This document shows, in pieces, positions 38,101 to 45,446 of a DNA stretch of 62,759 nt. Each line of letters begins with the position of its first letter. Position 1 is the stretch's first letter. Under the pieces are notes generated by a model. That model saw only the letters and a program-made list of their open reading frames with translations, did no database searches and was not told the origin of the DNA. The translations under genes and the position numbers were made by a program. Source of the stretch: a bacterium (GTDB lineage: Bacteria > AUK180). Location of the stretch: the NCBI GenBank assembly GCA_023133295.1, contig JAGLWT010000147.1, forward strand, positions 1 through 62,759. The letters run 5' to 3'.

Positions 38101-38340
38101 TGTATATTCATCATATTTTTCACTTTTCCCAGTATAACCCAGAATTTCATTAAATACCAATTTTACAAATTCACTTTCATCAGAAGTCTCTTTATCTACG
38201 CCCTTTGTGAAGTTCTCACAATAGTTTTGCCAATTTAGGATTTTATCTCTAATTCTTTGTAAGTACTCATCTGAAAGATTCAACTCTTTTTGAAAATATT
38301 TGTTCTTTTTAAAAAAGGAATTTGTAAAGAGATTCTCCAT
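35116..38340 (-). CDS. Type IIG restriction-modification enzyme (Eco57I-like)
   Basis: 1074-aa single-chain restriction endonuclease and N6-adenine methyltransferase. Nuclease part: GQADSSLGYF (Asp101) and VLIEFKDP (Glu119-x-Lys121), the PD-(D/E)xK pattern. Methyltransferase motif I VLDPACGSGAFLIAAF near 485 and motif IV VVIGNPPYVKARD near 608. The C-terminal 350 residues are a TaqI-like target-recognition region with a final coiled coil. First gene of the island transcript; a consensus-like promoter is at 38416-38444. No separate specificity subunit is present, consistent with type IIG. Recognition site cannot be read from sequence. Confidence 0.85.
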   Translation of the reverse strand: MENLFTNSFFKKNKYFQKELNLSDEYLQRIRDKILNWQNYCENFTKGVDKETSDESEFVKLVFNEILGYTGKSEKYDEYTINHKFSIPGAGQKDNTSGQADSSLGYFTKENQVAQVLIEFKDPNSSDLEKSSNRKDRLSPVNQCWNYLNTYNEASWGIVTNFNEIRLYHKESGKNRCARFFFVVPEEFKGKHFPLSDENELRKFMIILSEQNLISVAGKSFTEEILGRQGTEEKQIQNEFYKKYKSLRQEIFQKLLEKNSEYDNVESDNRKNKDELLRLVQKFLDRIIFCWFCEDSRNHLLPTNILHNIICEQLDDKYYKKFLSTIWERVKELFNVINKGGEYGELVIENGYNGGLFEVDLELNELKIPNSIFEEIRNISRDYDFGDEAELSVNILGHIFEQSISDLEEMKASFEGKEVGKSKSKRKKEGVYYTPEYITNYIVENTVGKWLKDRYEEVKKKHSRDKVNKQKRILADYKNNYLAKIKVLDPACGSGAFLIAAFNYLWNEHKRVHNELRQLEKVAQLFDPHEVDKSILQNNLYGVDINSESVEITKLSLWLKTANKGKKLSNLDDNIKCGNSLIDDPEIAGDKAFNWDDEFPFKFDVVIGNPPYVKARDNEKIIERQFIEKKFTTPYKMWDLYIPFVELGLSILKESGNFSMIIPDTIGKADYTTTLVKMILEDFSLYQIDFFPESYIFENVGIRNKIIFVKNRKTKSKSRRIRHSKEISNVKNLGSIEGRGAFILESSKISFDFENVVKLGYICYVSYGLRLNSDKHDKEYKFRKIDLISDTKTDKNNRCYTEGKYLERYTIKDEKFVEWGTDRCPNRLVRPTFPELYTHEKLLLSRQKRIATIDKESHICDNTIIVGVPYDELKDVGNSNIRKYFTNIGKEREKLEKTSKKFDLRYLLAIINSRLIAYFLKFESRGKIDSYPDDWKKIPIKNISLEQQKPLIEKADLMLKLNKEFSDKKTKFLNRVKQNLNIEKISNKLKNFYELSFENFKKEIKKIAKLKFSRSIDEKKFDEYWIEDFEETKKEVLSIKEEINKTDGEIDSMVYELYGLTAEEIGIVEGRERG

Positions 38341-38404
38341 ATATTACCTCCTCAACAAGAAGTACCGGACCTTCCATACTTTTTTACAATTTCTAAAACA
38401 GCCC

Positions 38405-38414
38405 TCACATGTGA
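38405..38414. promoter_or_regulatory. Palindrome TCACATGTGA next to the type IIG promoter
   Basis: Perfect 10-bp palindrome starting two bases downstream of the -10 box at the expected transcription start. Position suits an operator, but no candidate regulator gene is adjacent. Confidence 0.4.
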
Positions 38415-38415
38415 C

Positions 38416-38444
38416 ATTATACCACATAATCCGACTGATGCTAA
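38416..38444 (-). promoter_or_regulatory. Promoter of the type IIG gene
   Basis: On the minus strand: TTAGCA (-35), 17-bp spacer, TATAAT (-10) preceded by TGG. About 75 bp upstream of the ATG at 38340. Confidence 0.6.
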
Positions 38445-38655
38445 ATTTGGTTTATAGAATAATATAGAGGTTAGAGGTTAGTTGGAAAATGAATAGTGAA
38501 TAATGAATAGTGACGCTACGCAGTGGACCCAGGGACAAGTGGACCCAGTGGAACATGGGAAGGGTTGATAGGGTGATAAGTTGATAGGGTTGTAGGTGGA
38601 GAAAGATGGATCCTTCGCGGAAAAGCTCAGGATGACATAATACAGTGAATAGTGA

Positions 38656-38886
38656 AAAGTGTAAAGTGGGAGAAGGCAGGGTGAGATAAAACTGGATTCT
38701 TCGGTCGCAAGCTCCTTCAGAATGACAGGGAATCCGTATGGAAGATCTCGGGTTCCATTTTCTGATCCTCTCTTTCCGTTCCCCTCTTTCCCTTCCCCAT
38801 CTTTCCGTTCCCCATCTTTCCGTTCCCCTTCTTTCCCTTCTCCTTCTTACCGATATCCCCGCAACCAGATATGGGGACGGTGGTTG
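38656..38886. repeat. 230-bp direct duplication, copy 1
   Basis: Nearly identical to 39379-39607. It consists of a GGATTC...ATGACA hairpin, a polypyrimidine tract made of CTTTCCGTTCCCC-like units and the CAGATATGGGGACGG end. This copy has one extra 15-bp pyrimidine unit. Confidence 0.85.
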
Positions 38887-39204
38887 AAAGTGTTGAATGA
38901 AAACAGCGTGTTTTCGCAAGTAATTCCCGTATTGTTCGACTTTCTTTCTGCTGTCTGCCTCGAATGTGACATGGGGACGGTCGTTGAATAAGGTTGTTCG
39001 CAAGTTCGCAGGTTCCAAATTCGAAGGTTACGCTTCGCAGAGCACAAGTGACAAGTGCACAAGGCACAAGTGCAGAGGGGACTGGATTCGCAGAGTCCTT
39101 ATTCCAGTCCTTCTGGAATTTTCTTTTCTCCTCTTTCTCGTATCTCCTCTCTCTCCAATCTCCTCTTCCCCTCTCCCCTCACCTGATATTTATTCAGCAG
39201 ATAT

Positions 39205-39327
39205 GGGGACGGTGGTTGGCATAGTTGGCATAATTCACCTCGAATTATCTCTATAAGTAAAGATTTATACGACGGCTACTGCAATTCTCTCACTTGAAAA
39301 TATTTCATAATAATGGGGCCAGAAGTG
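39205..39327 (+). repeat. GGGGACGGTGG / GGGGCCAGAAGTG module, copy 2
   Basis: Conserved ends GGGGACGGTGGTTGGCATAG and AATAATGGGGCCAGAAGTG around a core that differs from the other two copies but has equal length. Confidence 0.8.
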
Positions 39328-39378
39328 AGTGGTAAGTGACCCAGTAGCCCAGTGTCCCAGTAGAACAAAAGATAGTGA

Positions 39379-39607
39379 ACAGTGTAAAGTGGCAAAAAAC
39401 AGGGTGAGATAAAACTGGATTCTTCGGTCGCAAGCTCCTTCAGAATGACAGGGAATCCGTATGGAAGATCTCGGGTTCCATTTTCTGATCCTCTCTTTCC
39501 GTTCCCCTCTTTCCCTTCCCCATCTTTCCGTTCCCCTTCTTTCCCTTCTCCTTCTTACCGATATCCCCGCAACCAGATATGGGGACCAGATATGGGGACG
39601 GTGGTTG
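39379..39607. repeat. 230-bp direct duplication, copy 2
   Basis: Second copy of 38656-38886. It carries a duplicated GATATGGGGACCA step at its right end, a sign of slippage. Confidence 0.85.
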
Positions 39608-39717
39608 GCATAGTTGGCATAATTTGTCTCTTAATTCCCCTGTAAGTAATGTTATATTAGACTGCAACTGCGATTCGCTCACTTGAAAATATTTCATAAT
39701 AATGGGGCCAGAAGTGA
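39597..39717 (+). repeat. GGGGACGGTGG / GGGGCCAGAAGTG module, copy 3
   Basis: Third copy of the fixed-length module, about 390 bp from copy 2; flanked on the right by the same CAGTAGCCCAGTGTCCCAG words as copy 2. Confidence 0.8.
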
Positions 39718-40199
39718 GTGGTAAGTAACCCAGTAGCCCAGTGTCCCAGTAGAACATGGAAATGGGTGATAGGGTGATAAGTTGATAGGATTGTAGGCAT
39801 AAGCATAATGAACAATTGGAGATGGGTAATGAAAGAGGGAAACGATGGATGTTTCGCGTTGCTCAACATGACGGAAGAGATGGAGCTTTCGTTACACTCA
39901 GGATGACAAAAGATAGTGAACAATTGGGAAATGAACAATGAATAGTAAGTGGCCCAGTGGACCCAGTGTCCCAAGGACAAGTGCAGAAGAAAGTACGAAG
40001 TGCAGAGGGAGAATTCTGGATTATCGGGTCAAGCCCGACAATGACGAGATAATAGGAAAGATGGATCTTTCGTTACACTCAAGATGACAAAAGATAATGA
40101 GCAATTGGGAAATAGACAATGAACAATTTCAGAGGAGAATAAATACAATTGTGAAAAGAATAAGAAATAATTGGAGAAGGTATTAAAAGAAATTATCAG

Positions 40200-40646
40200 C
40201 TATTCTTGCATATCCTGAATTTTTTCTTCCACGAATGGAGTGACATCCTCAACGACTAAGCGCTTTAGCTCTTTCGTCAGTGTCTTGAGAGCTTCTTTGG
40301 TCTCGCTGCTCATCTCAGAGAGTTTGTCATCCAGCTCCGAATCCATGATGTAGAATTTTGTAGGAAAAAGCGGGATGGAAATGGTCTTGACACGGCCCTT
40401 GAATTTTGCCTTCTTGCCTTCAACCAATAATGTATCGGTCTCACCAATATAGATGATATTATTTTTGCCGGCTTCGAGCTTGACAAATGTGTAGGCACCT
40501 ATTTTTGATACTTCATTCACCTGCGCCGAGACGGTAATATCCTGATCCTTGAATTTCGCCGGATCATCCTTGATATCCATTATGTCAACTGTACATCCCG
40601 CGAGCAATAAAATGACTGATAGAATTAGAATGATTTTTCCTTTCAT
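40200..40646 (-). CDS. Small lipoprotein with OB-like domain
   Basis: 148 aa. Signal peptide with lipobox LLLAGC (Cys18), then a beta-rich region (DQDITVSAQVNEVSKIGAYT, KAKFKGRVKTISIPLF) of the kind seen in OB-fold lipoproteins, then a charged C-terminal helix. Likely periplasmic and membrane-anchored. Function unknown. Its promoter at 40667-40695 is almost the same as that of the L,D-transpeptidase gene 3 kb away. Confidence 0.7.
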   Translation of the reverse strand: MKGKIILILSVILLLAGCTVDIMDIKDDPAKFKDQDITVSAQVNEVSKIGAYTFVKLEAGKNNIIYIGETDTLLVEGKKAKFKGRVKTISIPLFPTKFYIMDSELDDKLSEMSSETKEALKTLTKELKRLVVEDVTPFVEEKIQDMQE

Positions 40647-40666
40647 GTAAGCTCCTTTGGTGCTTT

Positions 40667-40695
40667 ATTATATTGTATTATTTGTGCTTTTTCAA
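40667..40695 (-). promoter_or_regulatory. Promoter of the lipoprotein gene
   Basis: TTGAAA, 17 bp, TATAAT on the minus strand. Spacer AAGCACAAATAATACAA is near-identical to the spacer at 43694-43710. Confidence 0.75.
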
Positions 40696-41097
40696 TAAAG
40701 CACCAGTGAACCAGTAGCCCATGGACCCAGTGGCCCAGGTTCGAACTCCGGGATAAATCTCCATATGGGAATTCTCCTTTCCGATCTCATCTCTTTCCCC
40801 TCTCATTCCTTTCCGTATTTTTTTCTCCATTTTCTCTCTTCTTTCCCTCTCCTCCCCTCCCTATCCTCTGCCCTGTTGGGGAATCGAATATAGGGACGGT
40901 GGTTGACATTGTTGACATCAAAACGGTGCGGGGCAGACCGCTTGATGAGTTGATGGGTGATGGGATGTTAAAAGCACCGGAGCACCGGAGCACAGGTTAC
41001 GCTTCGCAGTGGACCCAGGGACAAGTGCACCAGGAAGTACGATGTGCAAGGTTGATAGAGAAATTGTTCATTTTTATGGCTTTTTCGATGGGTGCGC

Positions 41098-41126
41098 TTG
41101 ACTTTGATGCCATAATATGTTATAAA
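41098..41126 (+). promoter_or_regulatory. Promoter of the abiE operon
   Basis: TTGACT, 17 bp, TATAAA, 20 bp before the ATG of abiEi; AAAAGG seven bases before the ATG. In known AbiE systems the antitoxin represses its own promoter; the AT-rich ATAATATGTTAT in the spacer is a weak inverted repeat. Confidence 0.7.
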
Positions 41127-41146
41127 TAACACGAAAAGGTATTATA

Positions 41147-41770
41147 ATGAAGTATTTAATATTTAAGAACAAGTTTAAGGAATTTCCAGTTATCAATCTC
41201 AAAGAGGTGTATAAGATCGATCCGGCATTTGACCGAAGGCGGCTTTTCGAATGGCAGAAGTACGGTTATTTAAACAAAATCCGCAACGGTTATTATATGT
41301 TTTCGGATACTGAAATTGACGAGAATATGCTTTTTATTATTGCCAACAACATATACAGGCACTCTTATGTCTCTCTTGAAAGCGCATTAGGCCATTATAA
41401 TCTAATACCTGAACAGATCTTCGCAACAACCTCTGTCAGTACAAAAAAGAGAGCAGTATTTGAAACATGTGAGGGCGTTTTTCGATACCACATGATCAAG
41501 GAGGCCTTATTCTGGGGATACCGGATCGAGAGAAAAGGTAAGTATCGCTGGAAGATCGCCACACCGGAAAAGGCCGTAATTGACTATCTTTATTTGAAGC
41601 CCGGTATAAAAAGCAGAGAAGATGTGGCGGGGATAAGGATCAATTCAGATGTTTTTCACGATATTATAGAACTTGATGCCTTAAAGAAATATTCGGCTCT
41701 GGCAGGTAATCATAGGGTGAAGAGATGTTTGCGGCACTTGTTAAAGGAGGTTGAAAATGCTCAGTATTGA
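41147..41770 (+). CDS. abiEi: AbiEi-type antitoxin
   Basis: 207 aa. N-terminal winged-helix region with RRLFEWQKYGYLNKIRNGYY, then the AbiEi core YVSLESALGHYNLIPE, TKKRAVFETCEGVFRYH and IATPEKAVIDYLYL. Antitoxin and transcriptional repressor of a type IV toxin-antitoxin system that can give abortive phage infection. Located between repeat blocks and directly upstream of its toxin, with a 14-bp overlap. Confidence 0.88.
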   Translation: MKYLIFKNKFKEFPVINLKEVYKIDPAFDRRRLFEWQKYGYLNKIRNGYYMFSDTEIDENMLFIIANNIYRHSYVSLESALGHYNLIPEQIFATTSVSTKKRAVFETCEGVFRYHMIKEALFWGYRIERKGKYRWKIATPEKAVIDYLYLKPGIKSREDVAGIRINSDVFHDIIELDALKKYSALAGNHRVKRCLRHLLKEVENAQY

Positions 41771-42530
41771 TGAAATGCTTAAGTTCTACCCGGAGCCAAT
41801 GCACAAATATAAAAGACAGATCCTCAGAGAATATCTTCAGTACAAGATATTGGAAATTATTTTCAGCAGTAAGTTTTCAGACCGCATAGTATTCATCGGA
41901 GGAACTGCGATCAGAATAGTTCACGGTTCACAAAGGTTCTCTGAAGATATTGATCTGGACAGCAGATATCTCGCACTGAGTAATTTCACTGAGCTTTCCG
42001 AAATCGTTGCGGCCGAACTGGAGCTTGAAGGGTACAGGGTTGAGACCAAAGTCGTTTCAAAAAATGCCTTCCGCTGCTATATTCGGTTTCCCGGACTTCT
42101 TTTTGATCACGATCTTTCGGGGTATGAAAATGAGAAGATCCTTATTCAGCTTGATGCGGAAAAACAGCCTTATCAATACAACGGCAGTGAATTTCTCCTG
42201 AACAGGTTCTCGATATTGACAAGAATATTAGTGGTTCCCAAAGATATTCTTTTAGCTCAGAAGATATCCACATTTCTTAATCGTAAACGGACGAAAGCAA
42301 GAGATATCTATGACATTATTTTTATGTATTCATTCACTAAGCCCGAATTGAATTATCTCACAATTACAAACGGTATTGAGAGCGTTGCTTCCTTAAAATC
42401 AGTTTTGCTCGATAAATGCGAGGAATTGGACATAAAGAAATTGAAGCAGGAGATCGAGGTATTCTTAATAAACCCTGAAGAAGCAAAAAGGATTGAAATG
42501 TTTCCTGATTTTATCAAATCAATTGAATAA
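41757..42530 (+). CDS. abiEii: AbiEii-type nucleotidyltransferase toxin
   Basis: 257-aa nucleotidyltransferase (DUF1814). Motif IVFIGGTAIRIVHGSQRFSE then DIDLD carries the GG...SEDxD catalytic pattern; KDILLAQKISTFLNRKRTKA with RDIYDI is the conserved C-terminal lysine/arginine block. The ATG at 41757 is chosen because AAAGGAGG ends six bases before it; a TTG at 41751 touches the Shine-Dalgarno. Blocks growth by modifying RNA in known members. The stop lies five bases before the inverted repeat at 42536. Confidence 0.9.
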   Translation: MLSIDEMLKFYPEPMHKYKRQILREYLQYKILEIIFSSKFSDRIVFIGGTAIRIVHGSQRFSEDIDLDSRYLALSNFTELSEIVAAELELEGYRVETKVVSKNAFRCYIRFPGLLFDHDLSGYENEKILIQLDAEKQPYQYNGSEFLLNRFSILTRILVVPKDILLAQKISTFLNRKRTKARDIYDIIFMYSFTKPELNYLTITNGIESVASLKSVLLDKCEELDIKKLKQEIEVFLINPEEAKRIEMFPDFIKSIE

Positions 42531-42535
42531 ATAAT

Positions 42536-42701
42536 TAGGGACGGTGCTTCTGTTTTTCTGTTTTTTCTTCCGTATATACCATGAAAAACAGCTAAGTGCA
42601 TCATGTCCCTTCTAATTTACTTCTCGTGATTTCTGCGTATATATAATCAGATATCTAGAATAACCAATTTTAAAAACAGAAAAACAGAAGCACCGTCCCT
42701 A
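42536..42701. repeat. RAYT/REP-like inverted repeat between convergent genes
   Basis: Perfect 30-bp arms (42536-42565 and 42672-42701) beginning TAGGGACGGTGCTTCTG, enclosing about 106 bp. GGGACGGTG...ACCGTCCC inverted repeats of this sort are known to accompany Y1 (REP-associated) transposases in many bacteria. Can form a long hairpin and so terminate both abiEii and the L,D-transpeptidase gene, whose TAG stop (42699-42701) is the first bases of the right arm. Confidence 0.85.
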
Positions 42702-43658
42702 TTTTCCAGCTTCAAACAGCGCGCGCGCTGTCTTGGGACCAAGGAGGCCGTCGATCGCGCCATTGTAATGGCCGGAGGCCTTTAATTCCCGCTGCAGTTC
42801 CATGATCTGTTCTTTTGTCAGCGCGAGGATCTTCTCTATCCACTTGAGATCGATCTCCTGGCCGATGATGCAGACAGGAGTGCCGGCGCGCACAGGCACG
42901 GTATCCATCAGTTCGTCAATATCCTTGTTTCGCATTGCGATACAGCCGAAAGTCCAATTAGAGCCGATACCCAGGCCGTGTATCTGTATCTCACCGCCGA
43001 TATGCGGCAGCGTTGGATCCGCCGCTTTACGGGAAGAGTATCTGCCACGGTCCCAGATATTGGGATAGTTCAGATCGAATGCGCGGTAATATGTAGCTCT
43101 CGGCTGAACATTGTATATCCGGTATATGCCCTCCGGTGTGGTCGAGTTGTCCTGATGCAGCTTTCTCTTTACCGGATCTCTGCCCAATGCTATGGGATAG
43201 ACCTTTTTCACTTCAGCACCGTCTTTCAATATCAGAAGATAATGCGTCTTGTCCACAAGTATGCAAGGATTTCTTAAAGGCGTAACAAAGGCCTTGTCAT
43301 CGGTGGCGACTTTAAGAACATTTGAAAACCCCATATATCCCCTGCTGCCCTTGATAGCAGCAATGTAATAATACTGCACCTTATGAGCGGTTTTGTTATC
43401 GTTTAATATAAAGGATGCTGTATTTCCCGATGATATTTTGACAATGGGATAGCTCGCCACATCTTCTATGCTGATCTCATTCAGATCTGAAGTGGAACGA
43501 AAGATATCAATGCGGCTGGCCTTTGGATTTTTCAAGACCTTCACTTCGATCGTGATAGTTTTTCCCGATCTCGCGGAGAGCTTCAGCACGATCGCGTCTT
43601 CCGCAAAGGTCATGGTGCATAGAGCCAAAATAAGTAATATTAAAAAAAATCTTTTCAT
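42699..43658 (-). CDS. L,D-transpeptidase with peptidoglycan-binding tail
   Basis: 319 aa. Signal peptide (1-19), beta-sandwich/FN3-like region (about 20-120), then a YkuD domain with IQIHGLGIGSNWTFGCIAM containing the catalytic His and Cys (about 238). The usual SHGCIRM reads TFGCIAM, so the Ser and Arg around the Cys are changed. The C-terminus is a peptidoglycan-binding repeat (LQRELKASGHYNGAIDGLLG). Makes 3-3 cross-links or attaches lipoproteins to the wall. Promoter at 43688-43716. Confidence 0.88.
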   Translation of the reverse strand: MKRFFLILLILALCTMTFAEDAIVLKLSARSGKTITIEVKVLKNPKASRIDIFRSTSDLNEISIEDVASYPIVKISSGNTASFILNDNKTAHKVQYYYIAAIKGSRGYMGFSNVLKVATDDKAFVTPLRNPCILVDKTHYLLILKDGAEVKKVYPIALGRDPVKRKLHQDNSTTPEGIYRIYNVQPRATYYRAFDLNYPNIWDRGRYSSRKAADPTLPHIGGEIQIHGLGIGSNWTFGCIAMRNKDIDELMDTVPVRAGTPVCIIGQEIDLKWIEKILALTKEQIMELQRELKASGHYNGAIDGLLGPKTARALFEAGK

Positions 43659-43687
43659 CGATTGCTTCGCTCCTCTCTTGTGCCTTT

Positions 43688-43716
43688 ATTATATTCTATT
43701 ACTTGTGCTTTTTCAA
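43688..43716 (-). promoter_or_regulatory. Promoter of the L,D-transpeptidase gene
   Basis: TTGAAA, 17 bp, TATAAT on the minus strand; same module as at 40667-40695. Confidence 0.75.
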
Positions 43717-43858
43717 TAATGTAAAGCACAAAGCGCACAAGTGACAAGTGCACACGAGCACAAGTGCAAAATATAATTGACAATGGACAATTGACAGTTG
43801 ACAATTATTAGTAAACGGTACAGTGGAACAAGGGGGAAAGAGACAAGGCCAAGGCGGG

Positions 43859-44743
43859 CTATCTGATGATCACGAACTTCCCGGTTTCTTTCTCATCTTT
43901 ATCATTTGAAATGTGATAAATATATAAACCGGAAACAATGTCTTTTCCAGCATCGTTTTTCAGATCCCACTTATATTCCAAGCTATCCGCTTCCGCTTCA
44001 AACACAAGGTTACCTGTAATGGAAAATACTTCTATTTTCGAATTTTCCGTTAGATTTACAAATGTAACTACCTTGTTATCCGAATCCAATTTGCACGGGT
44101 TAGGATAAACGACAATATTTTCCAGATCGGCAGCAAATGCCTTTGTCCCGGCAAAATCCGCATCTACGATAACTGCACTTAAATCAGTATATTTCCTATT
44201 TGTCGGAGTAAATTTTTCATACTTGGCCTTCATTGGAGTAATAGTATATGTTGCACCCGCATTCAAATTAGCAAATAAATAATCACCGTTAACATCAGTA
44301 AGAGTACTCGCAGTGGAATCACCCGTGAGATCAACCGTAACATTCGGTAATGGCTCAGCTCCATCTGTAATAGTTCCTCCAATTGACACGACAAGAGTTC
44401 CGACAAAATGAGCATTATTAATATCATTGCTCAAGTTCAGGTAAGTTCGATCGACCGGAGCAAAGGTATAGTGTTCTTTTGTGGGCGTAATGAGATAGTT
44501 ATCACTATCTATAAGTGAGCTAAAAGAATAGTCACCTGAGACATTAGTTGTAGTGGAATTATGAATTGACCCGTCTCTAACGATCTCAACATTGACATCC
44601 GCAATGGGATTTGTCCCATCAGTAATGGTTCCACTAATCGTCCATGTTGTCGGGAGACGAGTGGAATCAGCATAAACATTAATTGTAGTGATATACAATA
44701 GGACAATTAGCACATTCAACAGTTTTCCAAGTGTTTCTCTCAT
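43859..44743 (-). CDS. Secreted protein with two CarboxypepD_reg-like repeats and YPNP tail
   Basis: 294 aa. Signal peptide, two about 75-residue domains (WTISGTITDGTNPIADVNVE and SIGGTITDGAEPLPNVTVDL) of the carboxypeptidase-regulatory-like/Cna-B type, and a C-terminal domain starting NIVVYPNPCKLDSDN and ending DIVSGLYIYHISN...KFVIIR. The tail matches T9SS type A/FlgD-like sorting domains of FCB-group bacteria. Presumably surface-attached. Promoter TTGGAA-17-TATAAT at 44763-44791. Confidence 0.8.
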   Translation of the reverse strand: MRETLGKLLNVLIVLLYITTINVYADSTRLPTTWTISGTITDGTNPIADVNVEIVRDGSIHNSTTTNVSGDYSFSSLIDSDNYLITPTKEHYTFAPVDRTYLNLSNDINNAHFVGTLVVSIGGTITDGAEPLPNVTVDLTGDSTASTLTDVNGDYLFANLNAGATYTITPMKAKYEKFTPTNRKYTDLSAVIVDADFAGTKAFAADLENIVVYPNPCKLDSDNKVVTFVNLTENSKIEVFSITGNLVFEAEADSLEYKWDLKNDAGKDIVSGLYIYHISNDKDEKETGKFVIIR

Positions 44744-45446
44744 TTCGAACTCCTTTGATTTGATTATATCTTTTTATACGCAGCATTCCAAATAGCTGCT
44801 GAGGAGTGAAGGCACAAATGGACAATTACAAATGGAGGTTAGAGGATAGAGGTTGGAGGTTAGTTAAGAAGTAGAGATTCAAAAAAGAGGAGATGGATCC
44901 TTCACCCGTAAAGGGTTCAGGATGACAGAATAGAATTGACAATGGACAGTTGAAAAGTGAACAATTAGGAGAGAAAAAGGGAGTGAGATTCAAAGAGGTG
45001 TGGAGAATGAAACTAAAAGAAGGTAATTCAAAGGTTGAAATGTAGAGAGGGATGGATTCCCGATCAAGTCGGGAATGACAGAGGAGATGGATCCTTCGCG
45101 GAAAAAAGCTCAGGATGACACCAAAAGATGTGTGGATATTGTTTTCGTTTGATTCTATACCCATTCTCCCTCCACCCACCCAGGTGATCTGATTCATAAA
45201 TAAGATGACAATGGAATGTTTAGATTTGAGTCAATTCCAACGATAAATACAGTTTGAAGTGTAAAGTGGGAACCAGGCTGAATAAAACTGGATCCCACGG
45301 TCGCAAGCTCCCTCTGGATGACATTCTCCTCTTCTTCATTTCCCCACCTTTGCACTTGCCGCTTGTGCGCTTGTGCACTGCGTAGCATGTTCCACTGGGT
45401 CCACTGCGAAGCGTAACATTTGAACAATCTGCTCATCTTCTCCTTT
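44744..45446. repeat. Repeat-filled intergenic region (0.7 kb)
   Basis: After the promoter at 44763-44791 there are hairpins at 44892-44926, 45050-45078, 45079-45121 and 45286-45323, a 93-bp repeat (44964-45056) shared with 48439-48530, GACAATGGACAGTTG words, and TGCGAAGCGTAAC words. The two ORFs across it are repeat translations. Confidence 0.85.
44763..44791 (-). promoter_or_regulatory. Promoter of the YPNP-tail protein gene
   Basis: TTGGAA, 17 bp, TATAAT on the minus strand; AAGGAG about seven bases before the ATG. Confidence 0.65.

Larger units (their letters stand above)
38341..40199. repeat. Repeat-filled intergenic region (1.9 kb)
   Basis: Apart from the promoter of the type IIG gene this holds only repeats: GGATYC...ATGACA hairpins (38605-38640, 38692-38727, 39413-39450, 39845-39872, 39880-39910, 40016-40041, 40061-40090), polypyrimidine tracts, GGGGACGGTGG motifs (about 38872-38886, 38970, 39210, 39595), CAGTAGCCCAGTGTCCCAG words and CACAAGTGACAAGTGCAC words. 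ORFs through it are translations of these repeats. Confidence 0.9.
40647..41146. other. Divergent intergenic region with two promoters and repeats
   Basis: 500 bp between the lipoprotein (minus) and abiEi (plus). It has a promoter at each end and, between them, CCCAGTGGCCCAG words, a polypyrimidine tract (about 40780-40865), TAGGGACGGTGGTTGACATT (40892-40911) and TACGCTTCGCAGTGGACCC. No gene seen. Confidence 0.7.

Noticed and set aside
35116..38340. BREX PglX methyltransferase
   Set aside because: Has its own N-terminal D...ExK nuclease and no BrxA, BrxB, BrxC, PglZ or BrxL neighbours, so type IIG fits better.
38452..39018. 188-aa and overlapping ORFs in the intergenic region
   Set aside because: Entirely within repeat words and polypyrimidine tracts; same peptide fragments recur wherever the repeats occur.
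39205..39717. CRISPR-like or integron-like cassette array
   Set aside because: Only three dispersed copies in two orientations, no integrase, repeat and core lengths do not fit CRISPR.
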